The position numbers and the translations under genes are program-made. The notes below the pieces were generated by a model, which saw nothing but the letters and a program-made list of their open reading frames with translations, made no database searches and was not told the DNA's origin. From NCBI RefSeq assembly GCF_042445055.1, contig NZ_CP170339.1:1674001-1738000 (forward strand): 64,000 nt of DNA, in the 5' to 3' direction. How positions within the stretch are numbered: the first letter of the stretch is position 1; every line of letters begins with the position of its first letter. Source of the DNA: Falsihalocynthiibacter sp042445055 (GTDB lineage Bacteria; Pseudomonadota; Alphaproteobacteria; Rhodobacterales; Rhodobacteraceae). Shown in pieces: positions 51,315 to 59,967 of this stretch.

Positions 51315-52654
51315 GCCTGCGGAGCAAGCCATTCCGTCCACGCGGATTTAGCGCGATCGGTATAAGCTTTGTAGCGTTCCTTGCGTCCGCGGCGGCCATG
51401 CTTCAGGCCGTCAACAGGACGGAAAAGTCCGAAGTTCACGTTCATTGGCTGGAAGGTCTTCGCCTCGGCGCCACCCGTGATGTGGTGCACAAGGGCGCCC
51501 ATCGCGGTATCCTGTGGTAGTTCATTCAACGGTTTTCCAAGGATCTCGGCCGCAGCAAAACGACCAGCGAGAAGGCCCATCGCGGCGCTTTCAACATAGC
51601 CTTCGACGCCTGTGATTTGCCCTGCAAAACGTATGTTCGGCTGGGACTTCAGGCGCATTTGGGCGTCTAGAAGCGTTGGCGAATTGATAAACGTATTGCG
51701 ATGGATACCGCCAAGGCGCGCAAAACTTGCGTCTTCCAATCCGGGGATCATCTTGAGAACCTCGGTCTGCGCGCCATACTTCATCTTAGTTTGGAAGCCG
51801 ACGATATTTAGCAATGTTCCCAATGCGTTATCTCGACGAAGTTGCACCACAGCGTAGGGTTTATTCTCGGGATCATGGGCGTTGGTAAGGCCGACGGGCT
51901 TCATCGGCCCGAACCGAAGCGTATCGCGGCCACGTTCGGCCATGACTTCGATGGGGAGGCAGCCGTCGAAATAACCTGCTGTCTCACCTTCGTGAAATTC
52001 GGTTTTCTCAGCTGCCAAAAGTGCGTCGATAAAGGCATCATATTGCGCCTTGGTCATAGGGCAGTTGAGGTAGGCTTTGCGCTCTTCTTCCGTGTCGCCC
52101 TTGTCATAACGGCTCTGAAGCCAAGCGACGCCCATGTTAATGCTGTCGGCGTAAACGATCGGCGCGATTGCATCGAAAAAGGCGAGGGCATCGGCGCCTG
52201 TTTCTGCCTGAATTGCCTTGCCCAAACCCTCAGATGTCAGAGGTCCGGTTGCGATGATCCATTGTCCGTCACGCGGCAGCTCAGTGATCTCGCCGTACTC
52301 AACACTGATGTTCGGATGTGCGAGCAATGTATCTGTGACCGTTTGTGCAAACGGGTCACGATCTACTGCGAGGGCACCGCCAGCAGGGAGTTTGTGCTTG
52401 TCCGCCGTGGCCATAATGATGCCATTCGCGGCGCGCATTTCCCAATGCAGCAAGCCAACGGCGTTCTGTTCATCGTCATCCGAGCGGAAGGAGTTGGAAC
52501 AGACCATTTCCGCCAGATTTCCGGTTCTATGGGCAAATGTTTCGACCTGCGGGCGCATTTCGTGAAGCACGACCTCAACACCGAGGTTCGCGGCCTGCCA
52601 TGCGGCCTCTGATCCGGCCATGCCGCCGCCGATAATATGGAGTTTCTCTGTCAT
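51311..52654 (-). CDS. trmFO: Folate- and FAD-dependent tRNA U54 methyltransferase TrmFO
   Basis: TrmFO makes ribothymidine-54 using methylene-tetrahydrofolate and FAD. The 447-residue protein has the FAD motif HIIGGGMAGSEAAWQAAN at the start, the catalytic-region NLAEMVCSNSFRSDD, CPMTKAQYDAFIDAL, and VGFQTKMKYGAQTEVLKMIPGL. Length and the GGGMAGSEAA signature are as in the family, distinct from GidA. The 4-base overlap with gluQ puts two tRNA modification genes in one message. Confidence 0.95.
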   Translation of the reverse strand: MTEKLHIIGGGMAGSEAAWQAANLGVEVVLHEMRPQVETFAHRTGNLAEMVCSNSFRSDDDEQNAVGLLHWEMRAANGIIMATADKHKLPAGGALAVDRDPFAQTVTDTLLAHPNISVEYGEITELPRDGQWIIATGPLTSEGLGKAIQAETGADALAFFDAIAPIVYADSINMGVAWLQSRYDKGDTEEERKAYLNCPMTKAQYDAFIDALLAAEKTEFHEGETAGYFDGCLPIEVMAERGRDTLRFGPMKPVGLTNAHDPENKPYAVVQLRRDNALGTLLNIVGFQTKMKYGAQTEVLKMIPGLEDASFARLGGIHRNTFINSPTLLDAQMRLKSQPNIRFAGQITGVEGYVESAAMGLLAGRFAAAEILGKPLNELPQDTAMGALVHHITGGAEAKTFQPMNVNFGLFRPVDGLKHGRRGRKERYKAYTDRAKSAWTEWLAPQA

Positions 52655-52680
52655 GTTGGCGATATAGGCTTTCTTGATCC

Positions 52681-52710
52681 AAAGGAAAAGCCCCGCAGAG
52701 GCGGGGCTTT
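52681..52710 (-). terminator. Terminator of gyrA
   Basis: AAAGCCCCGC (52687-52696), loop AGAG and GCGGGGCTTT (52701-52710) make a perfect 10-bp stem. Read on the minus strand it is followed by TCCTTT after the T-ended stem and lies about 50 bases after the gyrA stop. Confidence 0.88.
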
Positions 52711-52756
52711 GCTGTGATTTGGTATTTGCGGCGGATGTGAGCCCACCGCGGCTTGC

Positions 52757-55528
52757 TTAGCTCTCGGTTGCGGGTGGTGTTTCGCTGAGAACTTCGGCGT
52801 CTTCGATTTCGTCTTCTTCAGCTTCTGCGATCCAAGCAACCGAAACAACGGTTTCGCCTTTGCCTGTGTCAAAGACCTTAACCCCACCCGCAGAGCGCGA
52901 GCGGAACGAAATGCCTTCGATTGGGCAGCGGATAGACTGGCCTTTGGATGTTGCAAGCATGATCTGGTCGCCCATTTCCACGGGGAAGCTGGCCACAAGG
53001 TCGCCGCCGCGCATTGCTTTATCCATTGCTGCGACGCCCATGCCGCCGCGGCCACGAACCGGATAGCCATGCGAGGAACTGATTTTGCCTGCGCCTTGTG
53101 CTGTGATCGTAAGGATCAAGTCTTCGGCAGCTTGCATTTCCTCGAAGCGATCTTGCGAAATTGCACCTTCGCCATCTTCGTCCTCATCCACCTCGTCGTC
53201 TGTTACGCCAGCCTGTGCGCGGCGCATCTTGAGATAGGCGATACGCTCATCGCTTGTGGCGTCGAAGTGACGGATGATCGACATAGAGACAACTTCTTCG
53301 CCATCCTTGAGGCGAATACCGCGAACACCTGTTGATGCACGGCTTTGGAAAACGCGCACTTCGGTGGTCGGGAAGCGGATCGCGCGGCCGGAATCGGTCA
53401 CGAGCATCACGTCTTCGTCTTCGGAACAAATCCGCGCGTTCACCAGCGAGGCGTCCTCGAATTCATCCTCGAACTTCATCGCAATCTTGCCGTTTGACTT
53501 CACATTTGTGAAATCAGACAAGGCGTTACGGCGTACTGTGCCCTTGGAAGTGGCGAACATGATCTGAAGGTTGCCCCATTCGCTATCGGGGGCATCTACA
53601 GGCATAATCGCCGCAATCGAGACACCGACAGGGATCGGCAGGATGTTTACAATCGCTTTACCTTTGGAGGTTCGTCCACCCTGTGGCAGGCGCCATGTCT
53701 TGAGTTTGTAGACCATCCCGTCCGTCGTAAAGAACAGAAGCTGCGTATGCGTATTTGCAACGAAGAGGTTGGTAACAACATCCTCCTCTTTGGTCTGCAT
53801 TCCGCCGACACCTTTGCCGCCACGCCGTTGCGCGCGGAAATCTGTGAGCGGTGTGCGTTTGATGTAGCCACCAGAGGTGACAGTCACGACCATCTCTTCT
53901 TTTTCGATGAGGTCTTCGTCGTCCATATCGCCAGACCAGTTAACGATCTCGGTACGGCGTGGAACGGCGAACTTTTCTTTTACCTCAGTAAGTTCGTCCG
54001 CGATAATTCCCATGATGCGTTCACGGCTGGCAAGGATCGCCAGATACTCGCGGATTTTGCCCGCAAGCTCTTGAAGCTCATCCGTAACCTCTTTGACACC
54101 GATCGCAGTAAGGCGCTGTAGGCGCAATTCTAGGATCGCGCGGACCTGTGTATCGGACAGGTTGTAGGTGCCATCTTCGTTCGCGGTGTGGGTCGGATCG
54201 TCGATGAGCTTGATGTATTCGATGATCTCGCCAACGGGCCAACGGCGCTCCATCAAACGTGCGCGCGCTTCGGCGGCATCGGCGGAATTGCGAATTGTCG
54301 CAACAACTTCGTCGATGTTGGATACCGCAACCGCCAAACCACAGAGAATATGGCTGCGCTCGCGTGCTTTGCGCAACTCAAACGCAGTACGACGGGCGAC
54401 AACTTCTTCGCGGAAATCAATAAAGCTTGTAAGGAAGCGACGAAGCGTCAGGGTTTCTGGACGCCCGCCATTGAGCGCAAGCATGTTACAACCGAAATAG
54501 GTCTGCATCGGTGTAAAGCGGAACAATTGGTTGAGGACCACTTCGGCCGTTGCATCACGTTTGAGTTCAACAACAACACGCACGCCGTTGCGGTCGCTCT
54601 CGTCCTGAACGTGCGACACGCCTTCGATCTTTTTCTCGCGGACTTGTTCGGCGATTTTCTCGATCATTGCGGCCTTGTTGACCTGATAGGGAATCTCGTC
54701 AACGACAATGGCGTAGCGGTCCTTGCGGATCTCTTCTACGCGGGTCTTGGCGCGAATAATGACCGAGCCGCGCCCCTCAAGATAAGCTTTTCGCGCTCCG
54801 GAACGGCCCAGCATGATCGCGCCAGTCGGGAAGTCGGGCCCGAGGATATAGTTCTCGAACAACTCTTCCGAAGTCAGATCGGGGTTTTCGATCAGGGCGA
54901 GGGTGCCGTCGATAACTTCGCCAAGGTTGTGCGGCGGGATATTCGTGGCCATACCAACCGCGATACCGCCAGCGCCGTTCACAAGCATATTCGGGAAGCG
55001 GCTTGGTAGGACGCTTGGCTCGCGGTCTTTGCCGTCATAGTTGTCTTGGAAATCAACGGTATCTTTGTCGATGTCGGCCAGTACAAAGGCAGCGGGCTTG
55101 TCCATGCGCACTTCGGTGTAACGCATCGCAGCGGCATTATCGCCGTCCATCGAGCCAAAGTTGCCCTGACCATCCAAAAGCGGCAGCGACATTGAGAAAT
55201 CCTGAGCCATCCGCACGAGGGCGTCATAGATCGCGCTATCGCCGTGCGGGTGGTATTTACCCATCACATCGCCAACCGGACGGGCCGATTTCCGATAGGA
55301 TTTGTCGTGCGTGTTATTTGTCTCGTACATCGCATAGAGGATGCGACGATGAACCGGTTTCAGGCCGTCGCGCAGGTCGGGAATCGCCCGACTTACGATC
55401 ACGCTCATAGCGTAATCCAGATACGAGGTTTTCATCTCGTCTGAAATTGAAACAACTTCTACATTGCGCTCCGCGCGCTCTGGACGGTTTTCTTCTTCGT
55501 TTTCAGGAGTTTCTGGCGTATCGTTCAC
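52757..55528 (-). CDS. gyrA: DNA gyrase subunit A
   Basis: GyrA cuts and rejoins DNA in the gyrase tetramer. The 923-residue protein has the winged-helix domain with catalytic Tyr137 (AAAMRYTEVRM), the quinolone-determining region HPHGDSAIYD with Ser98 and Asp102 as in sensitive enzymes, the coiled coil, and a C-terminal beta-propeller whose GyrA-box reads RRGGKGVGG. An acidic tail (EEDEIEDAEVLSETPP) ends it. The start ATG 55528 begins an acidic leader of about 25 residues before VEVVSISDEMKTSYLDYAMSV. It stands alone between terminators. Confidence 0.97.
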   Translation of the reverse strand: MNDTPETPENEEENRPERAERNVEVVSISDEMKTSYLDYAMSVIVSRAIPDLRDGLKPVHRRILYAMYETNNTHDKSYRKSARPVGDVMGKYHPHGDSAIYDALVRMAQDFSMSLPLLDGQGNFGSMDGDNAAAMRYTEVRMDKPAAFVLADIDKDTVDFQDNYDGKDREPSVLPSRFPNMLVNGAGGIAVGMATNIPPHNLGEVIDGTLALIENPDLTSEELFENYILGPDFPTGAIMLGRSGARKAYLEGRGSVIIRAKTRVEEIRKDRYAIVVDEIPYQVNKAAMIEKIAEQVREKKIEGVSHVQDESDRNGVRVVVELKRDATAEVVLNQLFRFTPMQTYFGCNMLALNGGRPETLTLRRFLTSFIDFREEVVARRTAFELRKARERSHILCGLAVAVSNIDEVVATIRNSADAAEARARLMERRWPVGEIIEYIKLIDDPTHTANEDGTYNLSDTQVRAILELRLQRLTAIGVKEVTDELQELAGKIREYLAILASRERIMGIIADELTEVKEKFAVPRRTEIVNWSGDMDDEDLIEKEEMVVTVTSGGYIKRTPLTDFRAQRRGGKGVGGMQTKEEDVVTNLFVANTHTQLLFFTTDGMVYKLKTWRLPQGGRTSKGKAIVNILPIPVGVSIAAIMPVDAPDSEWGNLQIMFATSKGTVRRNALSDFTNVKSNGKIAMKFEDEFEDASLVNARICSEDEDVMLVTDSGRAIRFPTTEVRVFQSRASTGVRGIRLKDGEEVVSMSIIRHFDATSDERIAYLKMRRAQAGVTDDEVDEDEDGEGAISQDRFEEMQAAEDLILTITAQGAGKISSSHGYPVRGRGGMGVAAMDKAMRGGDLVASFPVEMGDQIMLATSKGQSIRCPIEGISFRSRSAGGVKVFDTGKGETVVSVAWIAEAEEDEIEDAEVLSETPPATES

Positions 55529-55574
55529 GTGGATTTACCGCTCTGTTTATTGCATCCAATTTTTTGTTACAATA

Positions 55575-55604
55575 TGTATACACGCCCCCCTGTATTGGGT
55601 GCAA
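55575..55604 (-). promoter_or_regulatory. Possible gyrA promoter
   Basis: On the minus strand TTGCAC (55599-55604) and TATACA (55575-55580) are spaced by 18 bases, about 47 bases before the gyrA start. Matches are partial (3 to 4 of 6 each). Confidence 0.3.
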
Positions 55605-55621
55605 TGGTGCGTACGAAATTA

Positions 55622-55648
55622 GGGCGCAATTCCCCGAGAATTACGCCC
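55622..55648 (-). terminator. Terminator of the ocd gene
   Basis: GGGCGCAATTC (55622-55632) pairs with GAATTACGCCC (55638-55648) with one mismatch and a 5-base loop. It lies 24 bases past the ocd stop on the minus strand; a T run follows only on the plus strand, so its direction is less certain. Confidence 0.6.
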
Positions 55649-55671
55649 CTTTTTCTTTGATTTAAGCGGTT

Positions 55672-56733
55672 TTACGCGTCTACCGAGCGCTGTAGCATCC
55701 CAAAGAGATCACGTGGATCATCTGGATCCGCCAGCATATCCAACTGCTGCATGAATTCGGTGCCGCGGATATGGTCTAGAACGAACCGCAACGCCGAGAA
55801 ATCCTCGATCGCAAAACCAACACCGTCAAAGAGCGTAATCTGATTGGCGGATGTGCGTCCCTCGGCACGGCCAGCAATAACTTCCCAGATTTCTTTGACT
55901 GGGTAATCCTCTGGGAGGGCCTGAATCTCACCCTCGATACGTGTTTGGGGCGGATACTCCACAAAGATTTCACTGCGCTTGAGGATATCAGAGTGCAGTT
56001 CGGTCTTGCCGGGGCAGTCGCCGCCAATCGCGTTGATGTGAACACCTGCGCCAACCATGTTGTCCGTCAGGATCGTGGCGCATTGCTTGTCTGCAGTGCA
56101 GGTCGTGATGATGTGCGCGCCCTCTATTGCATCCTGTGCTGTCTTGCAGGTCGTGATGTTGAGCCCTTTGCCAGCAAGGTTGCGCGCGGCCTTTTCGGTG
56201 GCTGCGGGGTCAATGTCGTAGAGACGTATGTCGGTGATGCCGCAAACAGCTTTGGCCGCAAGGCACTGGAACTCGCTTTGGGCGCCATTGCCAATCACCG
56301 CCATCGTAGTCGCGCCCTTGGGCATCAGATGTTTGCTCACAAGCGCAGAAGTCGCCGCCGTGCGCAGCGCCGTAAGGACTGTCATCTCGGAAAGTAAAAC
56401 AGGATAGCCATTGTCCACATTTGCCAAGAGGCCAAACGCCGTGACGGTCTGCAGGCCCTCATGCGTGTTTTTCGGGTGGCCGTTCACATATTTGAAGCCA
56501 TAGATTTCTCCGTTGCTGGTGGGCATCAACTCGATCACGCCCTCGGCAGAGTGGCTCGCAACGCGCGGGGTTTTGTCGAAGCTCTCCCAGTTTTTGAAGT
56601 CCTCTTCGAGATAGGTGACAATCCCCTTCATAAAATCTTCGACGCCGATGCTGTTCACAAGGGCCATCATGTTCTGCACAGAGACAAATGGGACATAAGC
56701 CAATGAGGAAGGCAGAAGATTGGGAGCGGTCAT
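55672..56733 (-). CDS. ocd: Ornithine cyclodeaminase
   Basis: This enzyme turns ornithine into proline and ammonia with NAD. I start at ATG 56733 (MTAPNLLPSSLAYV), with AAGGA ahead, giving 353 residues; ATG 56769 would overlap the arginase stop. The mu-crystallin fold shows the dinucleotide motif AVIGNGAQSEFQ, KYVNGHPKNTHEG, and DGVGFAIEDFSAL. It follows arginase in one message, so arginine would become ornithine and then proline. Close relatives include other imine-forming enzymes, but the arginase partner makes ornithine the likely substrate. Confidence 0.9.
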   Translation of the reverse strand: MTAPNLLPSSLAYVPFVSVQNMMALVNSIGVEDFMKGIVTYLEEDFKNWESFDKTPRVASHSAEGVIELMPTSNGEIYGFKYVNGHPKNTHEGLQTVTAFGLLANVDNGYPVLLSEMTVLTALRTAATSALVSKHLMPKGATTMAVIGNGAQSEFQCLAAKAVCGITDIRLYDIDPAATEKAARNLAGKGLNITTCKTAQDAIEGAHIITTCTADKQCATILTDNMVGAGVHINAIGGDCPGKTELHSDILKRSEIFVEYPPQTRIEGEIQALPEDYPVKEIWEVIAGRAEGRTSANQITLFDGVGFAIEDFSALRFVLDHIRGTEFMQQLDMLADPDDPRDLFGMLQRSVDA

Positions 56734-56768
56734 TAGGATATCCTTAGCGTGTAAGTTGTTGTACTTCA

Positions 56769-57704
56769 TTAGTAACGTGTCGTGTCGCGGTCAAAAACGC
56801 GTCGGCCGAAGATCGAAGCGGTAAGATCAACCATCAGTTCCGCGGTGCGTCCGCGCTCGTCCAGAAATGGGTTCAACTCGACGATATCTAGCGCGCGCAC
56901 TAATCCACTATCGCAAAGCATTTCCATCGCGAGATGCGCTTCACGAACGGTCGCGCCACCCGGAACGGTGGTTCCAACGGCGGGCGCACAGGAGGGGTCG
57001 AGAAAGTCGACATCCAGCGAGACATGCAAAATCCCGTTCGCCGCGCGCACTTGGGACAGGAACGCCTTAAGTGGTGCCGCTATCCCGTGCTCGTCCAGCG
57101 CGCGCATGTCGATTGCTGTGGGGCCGTGCGTTACCACTGCTTGACGCTCGGAGGGGTCAACGGAACGCAAACCGATGTAACAGACGTTCTCGCCCGTTAC
57201 TTTGGGCATTGGTTCGAACCCGTCGAACCCATCAAGCCCCATGGCATAGGCAACAGGGGTGCCGTGCAGATTGCCTGTCGTTGTGGTGTCTAGGGTATGA
57301 ATATCGGTATGCGCGTCGAGCCAGAGCAGGAACAGCGGACGGTTTTGCTTTTCGGCATAGTCGGCCACACCAGCGATTGTTCCAAGTGACATGGCGTGAT
57401 CGCCGCCCATGAAAATCGGGGTGCCGCTCTCCATTGCTTTGGATGCCGCGCGCCGCAGGGAGCGCGACCAGCCAATCGTTTCGGCGAGGCCGTGCACTGC
57501 GGGGTTATCGCAGTTCGCTCCGGTGATCTCGTCGGGTGCGTAATTTCCCCAGTCCTCAACACTATGCCCCAAATCGGTCAGCGTAGATGCAATCCCCGCC
57601 GTTCTTAGGGCATCTGGCCCCATGAGGCAGCCACGGCGCACCTTGCCGCAATCAATTGGTGCGCCCACAAGGACGCAGGTTTGGGAAGTCGTATCAAGTG
57701 TCAT
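56769..57704 (-). CDS. Arginase
   Basis: Arginase splits arginine into ornithine and urea with a dinuclear manganese centre. The start ATG 57704 (MTLDTTSQTCVLVGAPID) gives 311 residues; a frame reaching 58049 runs antisense to the regulator gene and is not part of it. Metal ligands are visible in MGGDHAMSLG, LDAHTDIH and SLDVDFLDPSCAPAVGT. Relatives are rocF/arcA-like; I leave the symbol open. It precedes ocd and is divergent from the Lrp-type gene, which most likely controls both. Confidence 0.92.
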   Translation of the reverse strand: MTLDTTSQTCVLVGAPIDCGKVRRGCLMGPDALRTAGIASTLTDLGHSVEDWGNYAPDEITGANCDNPAVHGLAETIGWSRSLRRAASKAMESGTPIFMGGDHAMSLGTIAGVADYAEKQNRPLFLLWLDAHTDIHTLDTTTTGNLHGTPVAYAMGLDGFDGFEPMPKVTGENVCYIGLRSVDPSERQAVVTHGPTAIDMRALDEHGIAAPLKAFLSQVRAANGILHVSLDVDFLDPSCAPAVGTTVPGGATVREAHLAMEMLCDSGLVRALDIVELNPFLDERGRTAELMVDLTASIFGRRVFDRDTTRY

Positions 57705-57737
57705 AGGGAACGCCGTTTTAGGAGTGTTACCTATAGT

Positions 57738-57750
57738 TTGCCTTGCAAAT
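57738..57750. promoter_or_regulatory. TTTGC-N3-GCAAA inverted repeat between arginase and Lrp genes
   Basis: TTTGC (57738-57742), CTT, GCAAA (57746-57750) is a perfect short palindrome in the 109-base gap between the divergent genes. Lrp/AsnC proteins commonly bind inverted repeats in such gaps to control both sides. It is 34 bases from the arginase start and 63 from the regulator start. Confidence 0.4.
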
Positions 57751-57813
57751 AGGCCGATATTAACCCATGTTTTCGGCTGAATCGAGATGCATTTGTCCGA
57801 TACGGAGGAAGAA

Positions 57814-58248
57814 ATGGACGATCTGGATAATCGCCTGATATCGGCATTGCGCAAAAATGCGCGTAAACCGTTGTCCGAATTAGCGGCAGAGTTGGGATCA
57901 TCCCGCACGACGGTGCGAACGCGCATTGAGCGGCTGGTCGCGCAGGGCGATATCGTTGATTTTACCGTCCGACTACGAGAGGACGTTGCCAAAGCGCCTG
58001 TGCGTGGCTTGATGATGCTTGGGATTGAGGGGCGCGGCACGACGCGCATTATTCATAAGTTACTAGGGTTTAGCACCGTTCGTGAAGTCCATTCCACCAA
58101 CGGAAAGTGGGATCTTATCGTCGAGATCAATGCAAGTAGCCTTGAGGCTTTTGATAAAGTGCTGTCGGATGTGCGCCGCATTGATGGTGTGCAAACAAGT
58201 GAGACGAACTTGCTTCTTACGACGCGATCAATGCGCGCGAAGGTCTAG
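57814..58248 (+). CDS. Lrp/AsnC-family transcriptional regulator
   Basis: ATG 57814, with GGAGG ahead, gives 144 residues. The N-terminal helix-turn-helix is DDLDNRLISALRKNARKPLSELAAELGSSRTTVRTRIERL, and the C-terminal RAM ligand-binding domain follows (REVHSTNGKWDLIVEINASS, FDKVLSDVRRIDGVQTSET). It is divergent from arginase-ocd and likely responds to arginine, ornithine or proline; that is inference from context, as for arginine-catabolic Lrp regulators in alphaproteobacteria. Its stop overlaps the convergent dsbB by 4 bases. Confidence 0.92.
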   Translation: MDDLDNRLISALRKNARKPLSELAAELGSSRTTVRTRIERLVAQGDIVDFTVRLREDVAKAPVRGLMMLGIEGRGTTRIIHKLLGFSTVREVHSTNGKWDLIVEINASSLEAFDKVLSDVRRIDGVQTSETNLLLTTRSMRAKV

Positions 58249-58706
58249 GCGCGGCTGCGCCATGCGGCAATCCAAATCAAGGCAAGAGCAAAGGAAAACA
58301 GCGCGTTCCAGCTTGCCATGGAAAGCCCAAGCATTTCCCATGCGACCTCATCGCAACGCACTAGGGGCGCTTCCATGATCTGGGCCATAAGCTCATCTGG
58401 CGTCAGATCACCAATTGGACCAGACGTGCAGGTTGTTGGGCCTTCCCACCATCCGCGCTCAACGCCCGTGTGAAACAGGCCGATCCCACTGGTGATAAAC
58501 GCCGCAATTGCACCAAGAGCCGCGAGAATGCGCGGTCCACCTGCAAAGATAAGCACACCAAGAATAAATGCTGCCGCGTGTGGCCAGCGCTGCCAGAGGC
58601 ACATCGGGCAGGGCGCAAGGCCGCCGATATACTCAAATCCGAACGCCCCCAAGAGAAGCGCCAAAGAGCCAAAACTGGCGAGTGCGACAAGCCGTTTATC
58701 CATCAT
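58245..58706 (-). CDS. dsbB: Disulfide bond formation protein B
   Basis: DsbB reoxidises DsbA with quinone in the inner membrane. The 153-residue protein has four membrane spans, the first Cys pair in GLAPCPMCLWQRWPH, and the second pair in TTCTSG and LVRCDEVAW. It is shorter than E. coli DsbB (176), as in many alphaproteobacteria. Its start overlaps the stop of the DedA-type gene, so the two are cotranscribed. Confidence 0.92.
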   Translation of the reverse strand: MMDKRLVALASFGSLALLLGAFGFEYIGGLAPCPMCLWQRWPHAAAFILGVLIFAGGPRILAALGAIAAFITSGIGLFHTGVERGWWEGPTTCTSGPIGDLTPDELMAQIMEAPLVRCDEVAWEMLGLSMASWNALFSFALALIWIAAWRSRA

Positions 58707-59335
58707 AACACCTTAATTGCATAAAAGCCGCCAATGAGCAGAACCATAAATACAGTAAAGACCAGCCCAAGGCGACGTTCAATAAAGTCGCGGATCGGCT
58801 CGCCGTAAGCGCGCAACAATGCTGCCACCAAGAAGAACCGTATCGCACGCGCAAGAATGGAAGCCACGATAAAGATCGGCAAGCTTAGTCCAGTCGAACC
58901 AGAAAGGATTGTGATCACCTTAAACGGGAACGGCGTAACCCCCGCAACAAGGACAGCCCATGCGCCGTATTGATTGTATGTCTCGCGGAACTCGCCAAAG
59001 TAGTGCTCTTTGCCATAGAATTCGAGAACCGGGCGACCAACAGTTTCAAACAGGCCCGCCCCGATATAGTAGCCCAACAGCGCCCCAAGCACCGAGCCAA
59101 TCAGCGCAACGCCAGCTATAACCCACGCCTTGTTCGGGCGCGCGATAATCATCGGGATCATCAACACATCAGGGGGAATGGGGAAAACCGAACTCTCAGC
59201 GAAGGCAATAAGACCAAGCGCCCAAAGCGCATAGCGACTCTCGGCGAGGGACATCGTCCAGTTATATAGTGACCGTATCAATTCTGCTCGCCCTTGTTTG
59301 GCCGTTTGCTCGTATGGCAATCGTTGCGACATCAT
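58703..59335 (-). CDS. DedA/VTT-domain membrane protein (YqaA-like)
   Basis: This 210-residue inner-membrane protein has four or five spans. The motif FAESSVFPIPPDVLMIPMI early, GYYIGAGLFETVG in the middle, and AGVTPFPFKVITILSG with the family FxR-like end (SILARAIRFF) place it among DedA/SNARE-associated VTT proteins, probably the YqaA branch. Some DedA members flip polyprenyl or phospholipid carriers; the activity here is not established. The start might be later than ATG 59335 (polar first 18 residues). It overlaps dsbB by 4 bases. Confidence 0.87.
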   Translation of the reverse strand: MMSQRLPYEQTAKQGRAELIRSLYNWTMSLAESRYALWALGLIAFAESSVFPIPPDVLMIPMIIARPNKAWVIAGVALIGSVLGALLGYYIGAGLFETVGRPVLEFYGKEHYFGEFRETYNQYGAWAVLVAGVTPFPFKVITILSGSTGLSLPIFIVASILARAIRFFLVAALLRAYGEPIRDFIERRLGLVFTVFMVLLIGGFYAIKVL

Positions 59336-59422
59336 TTATCCCATGATGCTTTGACAAGAAAGCCAAAGTTGCGCGCGGTATAAACTATTGCGTGACGCTG
59401 CCAAAAAACGCAAAAGGCATCC

Positions 59423-59962
59423 ATGAGTGAGAGCACATCCACATACCCTTTATTTTTGCGTCATTTGGTGCGCGGCTATGCGCTTATTGGCGGGATCGGT
59501 TTGATCGCCGCGGCGATCATTACCGTGATTTCTGTTGTTGCGCGTGGTGTCGGCGCCGATGCGATTTCGGGCGATTTCGAGTTGGTTGAACTGGCCACGG
59601 GGATTGCTGTTTTCTCGTTCCTTCCTTGGGGGCACATGGTTGGCGCGCATGTTCAGGTGGATGTTCTGGCCGCGCGTTTCGGCACTCGCTTCTATCGGGC
59701 GCTTGGCGTGGTGTCGAATGCGCTTATTGCGGTGGTTGCGGTCGTTATCCTATGGCGTCTGTATCTCGGATTTGCCGAGAAATTCCCCTATGGTCCTGAG
59801 CCACTGCGCGAGATTTTGGCGATGGGGGCCAAGCCCTTCTTTCCTGAGACAACCTATGAATTACAGGTCCCGATGTGGGTTCCCTATGGGTTTTGCCTTG
59901 TGGGGGCATTCCTGTTCGTTTTGGTCGCAATTGCGCGCCTTGTTGCTGATATAAAAGGATAA
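59423..59962 (+). CDS. TRAP transporter small permease (DctQ type)
   Basis: This is a 179-residue membrane protein with four spans: GGIGLIAAAIITVISVVARGVG, TGIAVFSFLPWGHMVGAHVQVDV, VSNALIAVVAVVILWRLYLGF and GFCLVGAFLFVLVAIARLV. The order of spans and the polar loop after the second match DctQ. It pairs with the DctM gene 5 bases downstream. No DctP-type binding protein lies in the window, so the pair is orphaned here. The substrate cannot be read. Confidence 0.93.
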   Translation: MSESTSTYPLFLRHLVRGYALIGGIGLIAAAIITVISVVARGVGADAISGDFELVELATGIAVFSFLPWGHMVGAHVQVDVLAARFGTRFYRALGVVSNALIAVVAVVILWRLYLGFAEKFPYGPEPLREILAMGAKPFFPETTYELQVPMWVPYGFCLVGAFLFVLVAIARLVADIKG

Positions 59963-59967
59963 AAACT

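Noticed and set aside
57705..58049. N-terminal extension of the arginase frame by 115 codons
   Set aside because: It runs antisense through the promoter and most of the Lrp gene, and the conserved arginase N-terminus begins at ATG 57704.
59351..59384. TTGACA and TATAAA before dctQ
   Set aside because: The spacing is 22 bases, too long for a standard promoter.
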